Shown here: positions 8,637-17,013 of the stretch, piece by piece | How the letters are laid out: every line of letters starts with the position of its first letter | Numbering within the stretch: the first letter of the stretch is position 1 | Source: Clostridium tertium | GTDB taxonomy: Bacteria; Bacillota; Clostridia; Clostridiales; Clostridiaceae | Assembly (NCBI RefSeq): GCF_017873245.1 | Contig: NZ_JAGGJY010000014.1 | Location: 1-64,000, forward strand | Direction: 5' to 3' | Length of the DNA: 64,000 nucleotides | The notes under the pieces: model-generated | The model's input: only the letters and a program-made list of their open reading frames with translations | Told to the model about the DNA's origin: nothing | Databases searched by the model: none | Program-made: the position numbers and the translations under genes

Positions 8637-9184
8637 TTATATTAGTAGTTGGTGGATCTAAAAGTGGAAAATCAATGCTTGGCCAACGCTTAGCAAAGAA
8701 GTTAGAATCTAAAGATAGCAATTTATACTATATTGCTACAATGAAGCCTTACGATAAAGAAGATATAAAAAGAATTAATAATCATTTAATAGAAAGAGAT
8801 GGTTGGGGATTTAAAACAATTGAGCAAGGTAGAAATATAGAAGAAGTAGCAGCAAAAGTAAAAAAAGGAGATACTCTTTTATTAGATAGTGTTACATCAA
8901 TAGTTACAAATGAAATGTTTATTGAAGATCAATTTATAATGAATGTAAGTGAAAAAATATTTGATGGAATAAAAAAATTATCTAGTAAAGATATAAACTT
9001 AGTTATAGTAACAGATTATTTATTTAGTGATTCTATAGTTTATGATGATTATACAGAAGCTTTCAGAAGAGAAATAGGAAAAATAAATATAAATTTAGCT
9101 AAGATATCAGATATTGTTATAGAATGTTGTTTTAATAATAATATAATTCATAAGGGAAAAAGATATGTAGGTGATTTAATATGA
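8633..9184 (+). CDS. cobU: Adenosylcobinamide kinase/guanylyltransferase CobU
   Basis: Phosphorylates adenosylcobinamide and transfers GMP to it, activating it for nucleotide-loop assembly. The P-loop GGSKSGKS is at residues 7-14. His51 in RINNHLIERDGW fits the guanylylated histidine. The C-terminal part is unusual: canonical CobU has a conserved GIVP...R.FRD..G..NQ block and ends in a GIP motif, while this one reads SIVYDDYTEAFRREIGKINI and lacks the GIP end. A second CobU-like gene at 10153 has the opposite pattern. Overlaps cobO and cobS by 4 bp each. Confidence 0.9.
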   Translation: MIILVVGGSKSGKSMLGQRLAKKLESKDSNLYYIATMKPYDKEDIKRINNHLIERDGWGFKTIEQGRNIEEVAAKVKKGDTLLLDSVTSIVTNEMFIEDQFIMNVSEKIFDGIKKLSSKDINLVIVTDYLFSDSIVYDDYTEAFRREIGKININLAKISDIVIECCFNNNIIHKGKRYVGDLI

Positions 9185-9936
9185 TGAAGTTAATAAATGC
9201 TTTTATAATGGCACTAGGTATGTTTACAGTAATACCTATGCCATATAAGAAATGGGATGATAATGGAGTAAGGCATATGATGAAGCTTTATCCATTAGTG
9301 GGGCTTGTTGTAGGATTAATACATTATGCTATTTATAAAATTATTAGTATTTTTAATATATCTACAATTTTGATAGCGGCAATTACTATGGTAACTCCAT
9401 TTATTATAACAGGAATGTTGCATTTAGACGGATATATGGATGTGTGTGATGCTTTATTATCAAGAAGAGATCAAAAAGAAAAGGTAAGAATATTAAAAGA
9501 TCCTAATACAGGAGCTTTTGCAGTAATATCATTAGCAATTTTATTTATAATTGATTTTGCATCTATCTATACACTAGTAGACAAAACAGAAAACATAATT
9601 GGATTGATTATTATACCTATTATTTCAAGAAGCTTGATGGGGCTTATGCTATTAAAAAAAGAATCTATGAAGGAAAGTTCCCTTGGGTCATACTTTAAAA
9701 AAGGAACAGGAAAAGCAGATATATTTATTTTATATTTATTTTTATTTATATCAACTTTATTTTTTATATATGTTATTGGATATAAGGGGCTTATAGTTTC
9801 ATTAGGAATGATAATTTCAGCTTTAATTTCAGTAAATAAAAGTACAAAGGAATTAGGTGGGATGTCAGGAGACAGTGCAGGATATGGACTTGTAATTTCA
9901 GAATTAATAGGAGTACTGTGTTTAGCAATAATATAA
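9181..9936 (+). CDS. cobS: Adenosylcobinamide-GDP ribazoletransferase CobS
   Basis: Integral membrane enzyme that joins adenosylcobinamide-GDP with alpha-ribazole or its phosphate to give adenosylcobalamin (phosphate). The conserved LHLDGYMDVCDALLSRRDQ block near residues 80-98 carries the acidic metal-binding residues. KDPNTGAFAV follows, and several hydrophobic helices make up the rest. Length 251 aa is typical. It overlaps cobU by 4 bp (ATGA). Immediately after its TAA begins repeat copy B, which separates it from the next cobalamin gene. Confidence 0.95.
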   Translation: MMKLINAFIMALGMFTVIPMPYKKWDDNGVRHMMKLYPLVGLVVGLIHYAIYKIISIFNISTILIAAITMVTPFIITGMLHLDGYMDVCDALLSRRDQKEKVRILKDPNTGAFAVISLAILFIIDFASIYTLVDKTENIIGLIIIPIISRSLMGLMLLKKESMKESSLGSYFKKGTGKADIFILYLFLFISTLFFIYVIGYKGLIVSLGMIISALISVNKSTKELGGMSGDSAGYGLVISELIGVLCLAII

Positions 9937-10131
9937 ATAAATTGGCAAGCAATTTATTAGTAATGAAATAATTAAGAAATGAAAGAATGAAAAAATTAAG
10001 GTAAAAAATCCTTAAGGATTTTTGAATAAATAGTGCTTTACACAAATAAATTTAAGTTTTGCAGAGCAAAACCTCCTTAATTCTTCACTTCTTCATTATT
10101 TCATTTTTTTACTATTTTGCTTAGCAAAATA
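9936..10131 (-). repeat. Dispersed cloverleaf repeat, copy B
   Basis: Starts at the last base of the cobS stop codon. Terminal palindromes are at 9936-9958 and 10113-10131. The outer stem pairs about 9961-10001 with 10074-10112. Inner hairpins are AAAAATCC-TTAA-GGATTTTT (10004-10023), GTGCTTTACAC (10033-10043) and GTTTTGC-AGA-GCAAAAC (10056-10072). The order is the reverse of copy E. The element sits inside the cobalamin gene run, and AAGGAGG for the next gene begins three bases beyond it. Confidence 0.8.
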
Positions 10132-10152
10132 TTAAGGAGGGTGTGTTTAATT

Positions 10153-10542
10153 TTGATTCTTGTATTTGGTGGAGCTTATAATGGAAAATTAAGCTTTGTT
10201 AAAGAAAAATTTAATATTTCTGACGAAGAAGTATTAACGTTAAATAATATAGATGATTTAGAAATAGATTTTTCAAAAAAAGTAATAAATAAATTTCAGA
10301 ATTTAACTTATAAAATGTCTTTAGAAAATCAAGACCCATTAAAATATATTTTGGAAAATGAAAGTTTGTTTAAAGATAAAATAATTATTAGTGATGATAT
10401 ATGTGAAGGGATAGTTCCATTGAAAAAAGAAGATAGAATATGGCGAGAGAATACTGGAAAGTGCCTTCAATATTTAAGTAAGAATTCTAAAGAAGTATAT
10501 AGAGTTTTTTGTGGAATTCCAATGGTGATCAAAGATGAGTAG
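10153..10542 (+). CDS. CobU-like protein with degenerate P-loop
   Basis: A 129-aa relative of the CobU kinase/guanylyltransferase. The likely start is TTG 10153, 12 bases after AAGGAGG, giving MILVFGGAYNGKLSF, which aligns with the CobU N-terminus. The P-loop is altered: the expected Ser/Thr after GK is Leu. The segment with the guanylylated histidine is missing. In contrast the C-terminus (CEGIVPLKKEDRIWRENTG followed by CGIPMVIK) matches the canonical CobU end, which the full-length CobU at 8633 lacks. It overlaps cobC by 8 bp, so it is part of the cobalamin operon. Independent kinase activity is doubtful; a partner, regulatory or scaffolding role is inference. Confidence 0.75.
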   Translation: MILVFGGAYNGKLSFVKEKFNISDEEVLTLNNIDDLEIDFSKKVINKFQNLTYKMSLENQDPLKYILENESLFKDKIIISDDICEGIVPLKKEDRIWRENTGKCLQYLSKNSKEVYRVFCGIPMVIKDE

Positions 10543-11143
10543 TATTGAAGTTTATTTAATTAGGCATGGTAAGACTATTTGTAATGAAAAAAGATTATAT
10601 TGTGGTAAAACAGATGTAAGTTTAAGTGAGCAAGGAATTAAAGAGTTAAAGACTTTAAAATCAATAATGAGATATCCAAGGTGCAATAAATATTTTACTA
10701 GTGGAGCAGTTAGAGCAAATGAAACTTTTAAGATTCTTTATGAAGATGAGTCTTATGAAGAATTATCAGGATTTTTTGAATATGATTTTGGAGATTTTGA
10801 AATGAAATCCTATGAGGATTTAAAAGAGAATAAGCTCTATATAAATTGGATTATGGATGAAATTGGTTATGTAAGATGTCCAAATGGTGAAAGTAAAAAT
10901 CAATATAAAAAACGTATTAAGAAAGAGTTTAATAATTTTATAGAAGCTATAAATTCAAATGGATATGAGTCAGTTTTACTAATTTCACATGGAGGAACAA
11001 TAGGAACTATATTAGAATGTTTTTATGATGATAGTAAAAACTTTTATAGCTGGCAACCTAAATGTGGAGAAGGATATAAGATTATAATAGAATTTGAAAA
11101 TAATAATTTTATAATAAAAGAAGTTTTAGAAATAAAAAGTTAA
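10535..11143 (+). CDS. cobC: Alpha-ribazole phosphatase CobC (histidine phosphatase family)
   Basis: Histidine phosphatase superfamily enzyme. RHGKT at residues 10-14 holds the phosphorylated His11, and LISHGG holds the second catalytic His152. In this operon it most likely dephosphorylates alpha-ribazole-5'-phosphate or adenosylcobalamin-5'-phosphate. Length 202 aa fits. The start overlaps the upstream CobU-like gene by 8 bp, and cbiB follows after 32 bp. The family is broad, so the CobC assignment depends on context. Confidence 0.85.
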   Translation: MSSIEVYLIRHGKTICNEKRLYCGKTDVSLSEQGIKELKTLKSIMRYPRCNKYFTSGAVRANETFKILYEDESYEELSGFFEYDFGDFEMKSYEDLKENKLYINWIMDEIGYVRCPNGESKNQYKKRIKKEFNNFIEAINSNGYESVLLISHGGTIGTILECFYDDSKNFYSWQPKCGEGYKIIIEFENNNFIIKEVLEIKS

Positions 11144-11175
11144 GAAGAGATAGAATTAAAATAAAAGGAGATAAA

Positions 11176-12120
11176 ATGATACAACTAACTATAGGATATA
11201 TTTTGGATTTAATAATAGGAGATCCTCAAAATCCTGTTCATCCAATAAGATTAATAGGTAATACTTGTAGATTTTTAGAAAGCATATTTAGAAAATTATG
11301 CAAAAATACTTTAAAGATAGCAGGATTGTTGACTTGGATTTTTAGTGTTTTAATAGTTTATTTTATTAATTACTATATAATTAAAATTAGTTTTAATATT
11401 AATCATATTTTAGGAATAATTATAAGTGGTATAATAATATATTTTTGTATTTCAACAAAAGCCTTAAAAATAGAAGGATTGAAGGTAATATCATATATAT
11501 TAAAAGACGATATAGAGGGAGCAAGAAAGCAACTTTCTTATATTGTTGGTAGGGATACTAAAGATTTAGATAAGGAAGCTATTTTACGTGCAGTAGTAGA
11601 AACTATAGCAGAAAATATGTCTGACGGTATAGTAGCTCCTATTTTTTATGCTGGACTTTTAGGTGCGCCATTTGCAATGGTATATAAAGCTGTTAATACT
11701 ATGGATTCTATGTTTGGATATAAAAATGAAAAGTATAAGGATTTTGGATTTTTTCCAGCAAAATTAGATGATGTATTCAATTATATACCAGCTAGATTAA
11801 GTGGAATACTTATAGTAATTGCAGCATTAATATTAAAACTAAATTATAAAAATAGTTTTAAGATTTACATAAGAGATAGGAATAACCATAGTAGTCCTAA
11901 TAGTGCTCATCCAGAAGCAGCAGTTGCAGGGGCTCTGGGGCTTAGATTAGGTGGAGCTAATTATTATTTTGGAAAGTTAGTAGAAAAGCCAACTATAGGA
12001 GATGAAGTAAAGAAAATACAAGTTTTAGATGTATACAAAACTAATAATATTCTGTATTTAGTATCATTTCTTAGCTATTTAGTGGCAATGATTTTATCTT
12101 TAATTGGAGGTCTTTTATAA
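11176..12120 (+). CDS. cbiB: Adenosylcobinamide-phosphate synthase CbiB
   Basis: Membrane enzyme that attaches aminopropanol phosphate to adenosylcobyric acid. The sequence has the family N-terminus (GYILDLIIGDPQNPVHPIR), the AENMSDGIVAP block near residues 148-158, YKAVNTMDSM, and NSAHPEAAVAGALG near 242-255. Several membrane helices are visible. Length 314 aa is typical. The ribosome site is AAAGGAG. Its TAA overlaps the cobD ATG by one base, which couples it to the enzyme that makes its aminopropanol phosphate substrate. Confidence 0.97.
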   Translation: MIQLTIGYILDLIIGDPQNPVHPIRLIGNTCRFLESIFRKLCKNTLKIAGLLTWIFSVLIVYFINYYIIKISFNINHILGIIISGIIIYFCISTKALKIEGLKVISYILKDDIEGARKQLSYIVGRDTKDLDKEAILRAVVETIAENMSDGIVAPIFYAGLLGAPFAMVYKAVNTMDSMFGYKNEKYKDFGFFPAKLDDVFNYIPARLSGILIVIAALILKLNYKNSFKIYIRDRNNHSSPNSAHPEAAVAGALGLRLGGANYYFGKLVEKPTIGDEVKKIQVLDVYKTNNILYLVSFLSYLVAMILSLIGGLL

Positions 12121-13193
12121 TGAGTAAGGTAGTTCATGGTGGAAATATAGATGAGTTATCAAGAAAATATAATTTAAATAAAGAAAAGCTTATAGATTTT
12201 TCTGCCAATATTAATCCTATTGGAGCAAATAAGAATGTTAAGATGGAGCTTATAAGAGCAATAGATAAAATAGAAAGATATCCAGATATAACATATTTTG
12301 ATTTAAAATCTTCAATAAGCAAATTTGAAGATATAGAAATTAGAGATTTAACATTAGGAAATGGTGCAGCAGAGGTTATATTTAATTTAGTTAGAGCGTT
12401 AAAACCTAAAAAAGTACTTATTCCAGCACCAACATTTGGAGAATATGAAGAAGCAGTTTTAAGTGTTAATGGAAGTATAGAATATTATTATTTAAGAGAA
12501 AATAATAATTGGAATATAAATGAAGAAATATTAAATTATATAACTGAAGATACAGACATGGTTTTTATATGTAATCCAAACAATCCAACTGGGAATTTAA
12601 CTAATAAGGACATAATATTGAAGATTTTAAGGAAAGCTATAAAAACTAATACAATAGTAGTTATAGATGAATCATTTTTAGATTTCGTTAAAGATAATAA
12701 AAATTACACAGCAATAGACTTATTAGAAGATTATAATAATATATTCATCATAAAATCTATGACAAAGTTCTTTGCTATTCCAGGAATCAGAATAGGTTAT
12801 GGTATATCAAAAAATAAAGATATTATAAAAAAGATAGATGACATAAGTGTTCCTTGGAATATTAATGTTATGGCTGAAAGGGCGGCTATAGTTGCTTTAG
12901 ATGAAAAAGAATATATAGATGACACGATAGAATATATAGAAGATGAAAAAAATTTCTTATTTCATGAATTAAGTAAGATAGAGCAAATAAAAGTATTTAA
13001 ACCAGAAGTAAATTTTATTATGTTTAAAACTAAGGAGTTTATAGATTTGAAGGAAAAAATGTTAAGTGAAAATATAATTATCAGAAGTTGTAGTAACTAT
13101 AAAGGGTTAGATAAAAATTATTATAGAATTGCAGTTAGAACTAGAGCTGAAAATGAAAAGTTCATAAGCACTTTAAGAAATATAATAAAATAG
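12120..13193 (+). CDS. cobD: L-threonine-O-3-phosphate decarboxylase CobD
   Basis: PLP-dependent aminotransferase-fold enzyme that makes (R)-1-amino-2-propanol O-phosphate for CbiB. Visible are VHGGN at the N-terminus, the DFSANINPIG motif, CNPNNPTGNL, the VIDESFLDF aspartate block and the PLP lysine Lys216 in SMTKFFAIPG. The N-terminal HGGN and the position after cbiB distinguish it from the close relative histidinol-phosphate aminotransferase. No terminator is evident after it; the B12 riboswitch promoter begins about 10 bp downstream. Confidence 0.93.
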   Translation: MSKVVHGGNIDELSRKYNLNKEKLIDFSANINPIGANKNVKMELIRAIDKIERYPDITYFDLKSSISKFEDIEIRDLTLGNGAAEVIFNLVRALKPKKVLIPAPTFGEYEEAVLSVNGSIEYYYLRENNNWNINEEILNYITEDTDMVFICNPNNPTGNLTNKDIILKILRKAIKTNTIVVIDESFLDFVKDNKNYTAIDLLEDYNNIFIIKSMTKFFAIPGIRIGYGISKNKDIIKKIDDISVPWNINVMAERAAIVALDEKEYIDDTIEYIEDEKNFLFHELSKIEQIKVFKPEVNFIMFKTKEFIDLKEKMLSENIIIRSCSNYKGLDKNYYRIAVRTRAENEKFISTLRNIIK

Positions 13194-13203
13194 TATATTT
13201 TAA

Positions 13204-13232
13204 TTGACATATGATATCATTAATAATATAAT
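13204..13232 (+). promoter_or_regulatory. Promoter of the B12-riboswitch btu operon
   Basis: Exact consensus TTGACA (13204-13209) and TATAAT (13227-13232), spaced 17 bp. Transcription would start near 13239, just before the riboswitch. Confidence 0.85.
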
Positions 13233-13254
13233 TCTATTTGAAATTTAGACTATA

Positions 13255-13450
13255 TTAGCTATATAAGGTGCTTTTCAAGCTTAATAGGGAATCAGGTAAA
13301 ATTCCTGAGCTACCCCAGTAACCGTGAAATGGACGAAATCTATTAATACCACTGCAAGATGCGCGGGAAGGTTAGAGAGTAGGATGAAGTAAAGCCGGGA
13401 GACCTGCCTTCTATAGACGGACTGTTATCTTCTGAGGGTGAGATAATAGG
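13255..13450 (+). ncRNA. Cobalamin riboswitch
   Basis: The aptamer core is clear. AGGTGC at about 13266, GCTTAATAGGGAA, GGTAAAATTCCTGAGCTACC, CCAGTAACCGTGAAAT and the B12 box AGCCGGGAGACCTGCC (13393-13408) appear in canonical order. A hairpin TTATCT/AGATAA (13425-13446) follows as part of the expression platform, and a terminator stands further down. Adenosylcobalamin binding is expected to favour termination and shut off the btuFCD-DUF71-cobQ operon. The boundaries are approximate. Confidence 0.95.
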
Positions 13451-13540
13451 AATACTATTATAGTTTTAAGTTATTTTTAATAGATAATACAAGCTATTTT
13501 CTATTATTTAATAATTTAAAATTATTAAATATGTATTTTA

Positions 13541-13566
13541 GGCATACTCTTAGTATGTCTTTTTAT
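13541..13566 (+). terminator. Riboswitch-controlled terminator
   Basis: GGCATACT (13541-13548) pairs with AGTATGTC (13552-13559) with one G-T pair, followed by T5ATTTT. It lies between the B12 aptamer and btuF and is the natural switch hairpin. Confidence 0.8.
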
Positions 13567-13627
13567 TTTGTAGAAAAAATTATAATTCTATAAAATAAGC
13601 CCTAATAAAAATTAGGAGGAAAGTATT

Positions 13628-14545
13628 ATGAAAAAAGGAAGTAAAATTCTTTCGTTAGTTTTTGCAATGTTATTTTCTATAGCATTATTTGCTGGTTGTG
13701 CAGAAACTACAAAAACTATGACAGACAGAGAGGGAAATGAATTTACCCTACCAAAGAAAGTAGAAAAAATTATATCAACTGCACCATCTAATACAGAGGT
13801 ATTAGTTGAGTTAGGACTTGCAGATAAATTAGTTGCTATAGATAAATATTCAGCAGATGTAGAGGGAATAAGTGAAGATCTACCTAAAATAGATTTTAGA
13901 AATCCAGATGCAGAAACTATAATATCATTGCAACCAGATATAATTATTGCGTCAGGACATAACAAAGTAGGCGATAATGATCCATTTCAATTAGTTAAAG
14001 AAGCTGGAATCCCAGTTGTTTATATTCCAAGTAGTTATAGTATAGATGGAATATATGAAGATATAGAGTTTATAGCTGAAATAACTAAAACTCAAAAGCA
14101 AGGAAAAGAAATTGTTGATAACATGAAAAAAGAAGTAGAGTCTATAAAGGCTATTGGAGATAAAATAACAGATAAGAAGAAAGTATATTTTGAAATAGGA
14201 TCAGGAGCTAAATTAAGTAGTTTTGGTCAAGATACTTTCTTAAATGAAATGATTGAAATAATTGGAGCAGAAAACATATTTGCTAATGAAAAATCATGGA
14301 TATCACCAACTCCAGAATCAATAATTGCGGCTAATCCAGATGTTATATTAACAAATATGCCTGATATAAATGGAGTAAAGGCAGTTGATGATATAAAGAG
14401 TCGTGATGGATGGGATAGTATAACAGCTATAAAAGAAGGTCAAGTTTATGGAATAGATAAAAATGCATCAGCAAGACCATCTCAAAATGTTATAAAAGCT
14501 TTAAAAGAAATGGCTAAGGCCGTTTATCCAAATGAATATAAGTAA
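13628..14545 (+). CDS. btuF: Cobalamin ABC transporter substrate-binding lipoprotein BtuF
   Basis: Extracellular lipoprotein that captures corrinoids for import. The signal peptide ends in the lipobox LFAGC with lipidated Cys24. The helical-backbone binding-protein fold is shown by KVEKIISTAPSNTEVLVELG and LQPDIIIASG, and the second lobe by NPDVILTNMP. About 305 aa is usual. The ribosome site is AGGAGG. It is the first gene after the riboswitch, which supports cobalamin rather than iron-siderophore as the ligand. The 3' end overlaps btuC by 14 bp. Confidence 0.92.
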   Translation: MKKGSKILSLVFAMLFSIALFAGCAETTKTMTDREGNEFTLPKKVEKIISTAPSNTEVLVELGLADKLVAIDKYSADVEGISEDLPKIDFRNPDAETIISLQPDIIIASGHNKVGDNDPFQLVKEAGIPVVYIPSSYSIDGIYEDIEFIAEITKTQKQGKEIVDNMKKEVESIKAIGDKITDKKKVYFEIGSGAKLSSFGQDTFLNEMIEIIGAENIFANEKSWISPTPESIIAANPDVILTNMPDINGVKAVDDIKSRDGWDSITAIKEGQVYGIDKNASARPSQNVIKALKEMAKAVYPNEYK

Positions 14546-15566
14546 AGATAAAAAAAGTAAAACATTGATGATATTATCAATACCACTAGTTATCTTAATA
14601 ATTTGTATTGGAACTTCCATCGGAAGTTCCAATATTAGTATTATGGATATTATTTCAATAATACTTCATAAAGTATTTAATGCAAATTTACTAGAAGGTA
14701 TTGAAGCAAAGGATGTTGCAATAATTTGGAGTATTAGATTGCCAAGAGTACTATTAGCATTTACTGTTGGAGGAGCACTTGCAGCTAGTGGGGCTGTAGT
14801 ACAATCGGTTTTAAAAAATCCATTAGCATCACCTTACACTTTAGGGGTATCATCAGGAGCATCTTTAGGAGTAGGGCTTTTAGTAGTTTCAGGAATATCT
14901 ATCCCTTTCCTTGGAAACTTTTCACTACCTCTAGTTGGATTTATAAGTAGTTTATTAACTATGATAATAGTGTTAGTATTTGCAAGTAAAGTAGATAAAG
15001 AATTATCAAATAGTACCATTATATTGTCAGGAATGGTTTTTTCTTTATTCTTTAATGCGGCGTTAACAACTATAACAGCCTTATTTACTAATAAGATAGA
15101 AGCTATAACTATGTGGCAAATGGGATCATTTTCTATGAGGGGATGGAGTTATCTTAAAGCTGGAATTCCATTCTTTTTAATAGGAATAATAGGAATAATG
15201 GCATTTGTTAAAGAAATGGATGTATTAACATTTGGAGAAGAACAAGCAAAATCTATTGGTGTTGAAGCAGAAAAAGTTAAAAAGTATCTTTTCTTATTTG
15301 TAGCAATACTAACGGGAGCAGCAGTATCAATAAGTGGAACTATAGGATTTGTTGATTTAATTGCTCCACATATAGTGAGAAAGATATTTGGATCCAAACA
15401 TTCATATGTTATTCCTATGTCAATTGTATTTGGGGGATGTCTTATGGTGATTACTGATTTAATTTCAAGAACTATAATAGTGCCATCAGAACTTCCAGTA
15501 GGTGCAGTAACAGCTATAATAGGAGCTCCATTTTTTGCTTATTTATACTTTAAAAAATCAAAGTAG
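14532..15566 (+). CDS. btuC: FecCD-type ABC permease BtuC
   Basis: Ten-helix permease of the FecCD/BtuC family. Typical blocks are RLPRVLLAFTVGGALAASGAVVQ near residues 75-95, NPLASPYTLGVSSGASLG, and the cytoplasmic coupling loop GTIGFVDLIAPHIVR near 272-286. At 344 aa it has normal length. The start at 14532 lies inside btuF (14-bp overlap), and btuD follows after 10 bp. Corrinoid specificity is inferred from the riboswitch and neighbouring genes. Confidence 0.92.
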   Translation: MNISKDKKSKTLMILSIPLVILIICIGTSIGSSNISIMDIISIILHKVFNANLLEGIEAKDVAIIWSIRLPRVLLAFTVGGALAASGAVVQSVLKNPLASPYTLGVSSGASLGVGLLVVSGISIPFLGNFSLPLVGFISSLLTMIIVLVFASKVDKELSNSTIILSGMVFSLFFNAALTTITALFTNKIEAITMWQMGSFSMRGWSYLKAGIPFFLIGIIGIMAFVKEMDVLTFGEEQAKSIGVEAEKVKKYLFLFVAILTGAAVSISGTIGFVDLIAPHIVRKIFGSKHSYVIPMSIVFGGCLMVITDLISRTIIVPSELPVGAVTAIIGAPFFAYLYFKKSK

Positions 15567-15576
15567 GTGATTTAAT

Positions 15577-16332
15577 ATGTTAGAAGTTAAAAATGTTTGT
15601 TGTGGCTATAATGGAATAGATATTGTAAAACAAGTTAGTTTTAACATAAATAGAGGAGAGAACTTATGCATAGTTGGTCCTAATGGATGTGGTAAAAGTA
15701 CTTTATTAAAAGCTATATCTAATTTGATTTCTTTTAATGGAGAAATTAAGTTAGATGGGAAAAATATAAATGCTTTAAAAAGAAAGGAACTTGCAACTAA
15801 GATTGCATTAATGACACAAAGCTCTAATATACAATTTCCTTATACTATTTTTGAAACAGTTGCATTAGGAAGGTATGCTCATTTAAATAGTATTTTTTCA
15901 AGACTAAGTAAAAAAGATGAGGAAGTTATAAATGAAAGCTTAAAGATGGTTGGGTTACTTGATATAAAAGATAAGCTTATAAGTGAACTATCTGGAGGTC
16001 AACTTCAAAGAGTATTTTTAGCAAGAGCATTTGCACAAGATCCGGAAGTTATACTTTTAGATGAGCCAACAAATCATTTAGACTTAAGATGTCAAATTGA
16101 GATATTAGATTATCTTAAAAGCTGGGCTAAAGAAAAAAATAAGATTGTTATAGCTGTATTACATGATTTAAATTTAGTTCAAAATTATGGAGATAGAGTT
16201 TTGATGCTTAATGATGGAGTCATAAAAGGAAATGGAAATACAAAAGAAGTGCTAAATAGCAATGATTTGGAAGAGGTTTATGGAATAGATATAAAAACTT
16301 TTATGGTAAGAACATTGGAAAAATGGAAATAG
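15577..16332 (+). CDS. btuD: ABC transporter ATPase BtuD
   Basis: ATP-binding subunit of the corrinoid importer. Walker A GPNGCGKST at 34-42, the signature LSGGQLQR near 140, Walker B VILLDEPTNHLDLR near 160 and the switch histidine in AVLHDLNL are all intact. At 251 aa it has normal length for the FepC/BtuD group. It sits 10 bp after btuC with ribosome site TAGGTGA. Completes BtuFCD. Confidence 0.92.
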   Translation: MLEVKNVCCGYNGIDIVKQVSFNINRGENLCIVGPNGCGKSTLLKAISNLISFNGEIKLDGKNINALKRKELATKIALMTQSSNIQFPYTIFETVALGRYAHLNSIFSRLSKKDEEVINESLKMVGLLDIKDKLISELSGGQLQRVFLARAFAQDPEVILLDEPTNHLDLRCQIEILDYLKSWAKEKNKIVIAVLHDLNLVQNYGDRVLMLNDGVIKGNGNTKEVLNSNDLEEVYGIDIKTFMVRTLEKWK

Positions 16333-16347
16333 AAAGGAATAATTTAA

Positions 16348-17013
16348 ATGAAGAAAAAGTTTGTCATGTCATATAGTTGCGGAAAAGACAGCACATTATC
16401 TTTATATAGAATGATAAGAGAAGGGCATAAGCCGGTTGCTTTACTTATTACAGTTGATAAAAAATTTTTAAGATCATGGTTTCATGGGGTGTCAAATGAC
16501 TTATTAAATGAGGTATCAAAATCACTTGGAATTCCTCTTTTACTTGTAAAATGTGAGGGTGAAGAATATTCAGAAGCATTTAAAAAAGCACTACATAAGG
16601 CTAAAATTGAACTAGGTGCAGAAGCTTGTGTCTTTGGAGATATAGACTTAGAAGCACATAGAACATGGTGTACAGATAGATGTAATGAAGTAGAAATGGA
16701 AGCTATTTTCCCACTTTGGCTTGAAAATAGGGAAAAGCTAACTTATGAATTTATAGATACTGGATTTAAGACTGTTATTAAAAATGTTAGGTTAAATGCA
16801 TTATCAACTGACTTTTTAGGAAAACAATTAACACATAAAGTAGTGAAGGATATAATTAAGACAGGCTCAGATGCATGTGGAGAAAATGGAGAGTATCATA
16901 CTTTCGTGTTTGATGGTCCGTTATTTAAGTATCCAATTAAATTTAAGGAAAATGGAATAATTACAAATGAAACTCATGGATTTTTAGATATCGTAGGTGT
17001 TATTAATGAGTAG
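16348..17013 (+). CDS. DUF71/COG2102 PP-loop ATPase, B12-associated
   Basis: Adenine-nucleotide alpha-hydrolase (PP-loop) protein of the Dph6-like DUF71 family. The ATP-pyrophosphatase motif SYSCGKDS is at residues 8-15. The family block [12 protein letters not shown]...C contains two close cysteines, and [14 protein letters not shown] near residue 178 is the DUF71 signature. Automatic annotation as diphthine-ammonia ligase would be wrong, since bacteria have no diphthamide. Published comparative genomics predicted a B12-salvage subgroup of DUF71, and this gene fits: it lies between btuD and cobQ under a B12 riboswitch. The reaction is unknown; ATP-dependent amide or ester chemistry on a corrinoid is the natural guess. 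Overlaps cobQ by 8 bp. Confidence 0.85.
   Translation: MKKKFVMSYSCGKDSTLSLYRMIREGHKPVALLITVDKKFLRSWFHGVSNDLLNEVSKSLGIPLLLVKCEGEEYSEAFKKALHKAKIELGAEACVFGDIDLEAHRTWCTDRCNEVEMEAIFPLWLENREKLTYEFIDTGFKTVIKNVRLNALSTDFLGKQLTHKVVKDIIKTGSDACGENGEYHTFVFDGPLFKYPIKFKENGIITNETHGFLDIVGVINE

Noticed and set aside
10117-10152. Start of the CobU-like gene at TTG 10117
   Set aside because: That frame begins in the palindrome of repeat copy B and runs through the ribosome site; TTG 10153 restores the normal CobU N-terminus.
16348-17013. Diphthine-ammonia ligase annotation
   Set aside because: Diphthamide is found on archaeal and eukaryotic EF2 only, so the name is not applicable to a bacterial protein in a B12 operon.
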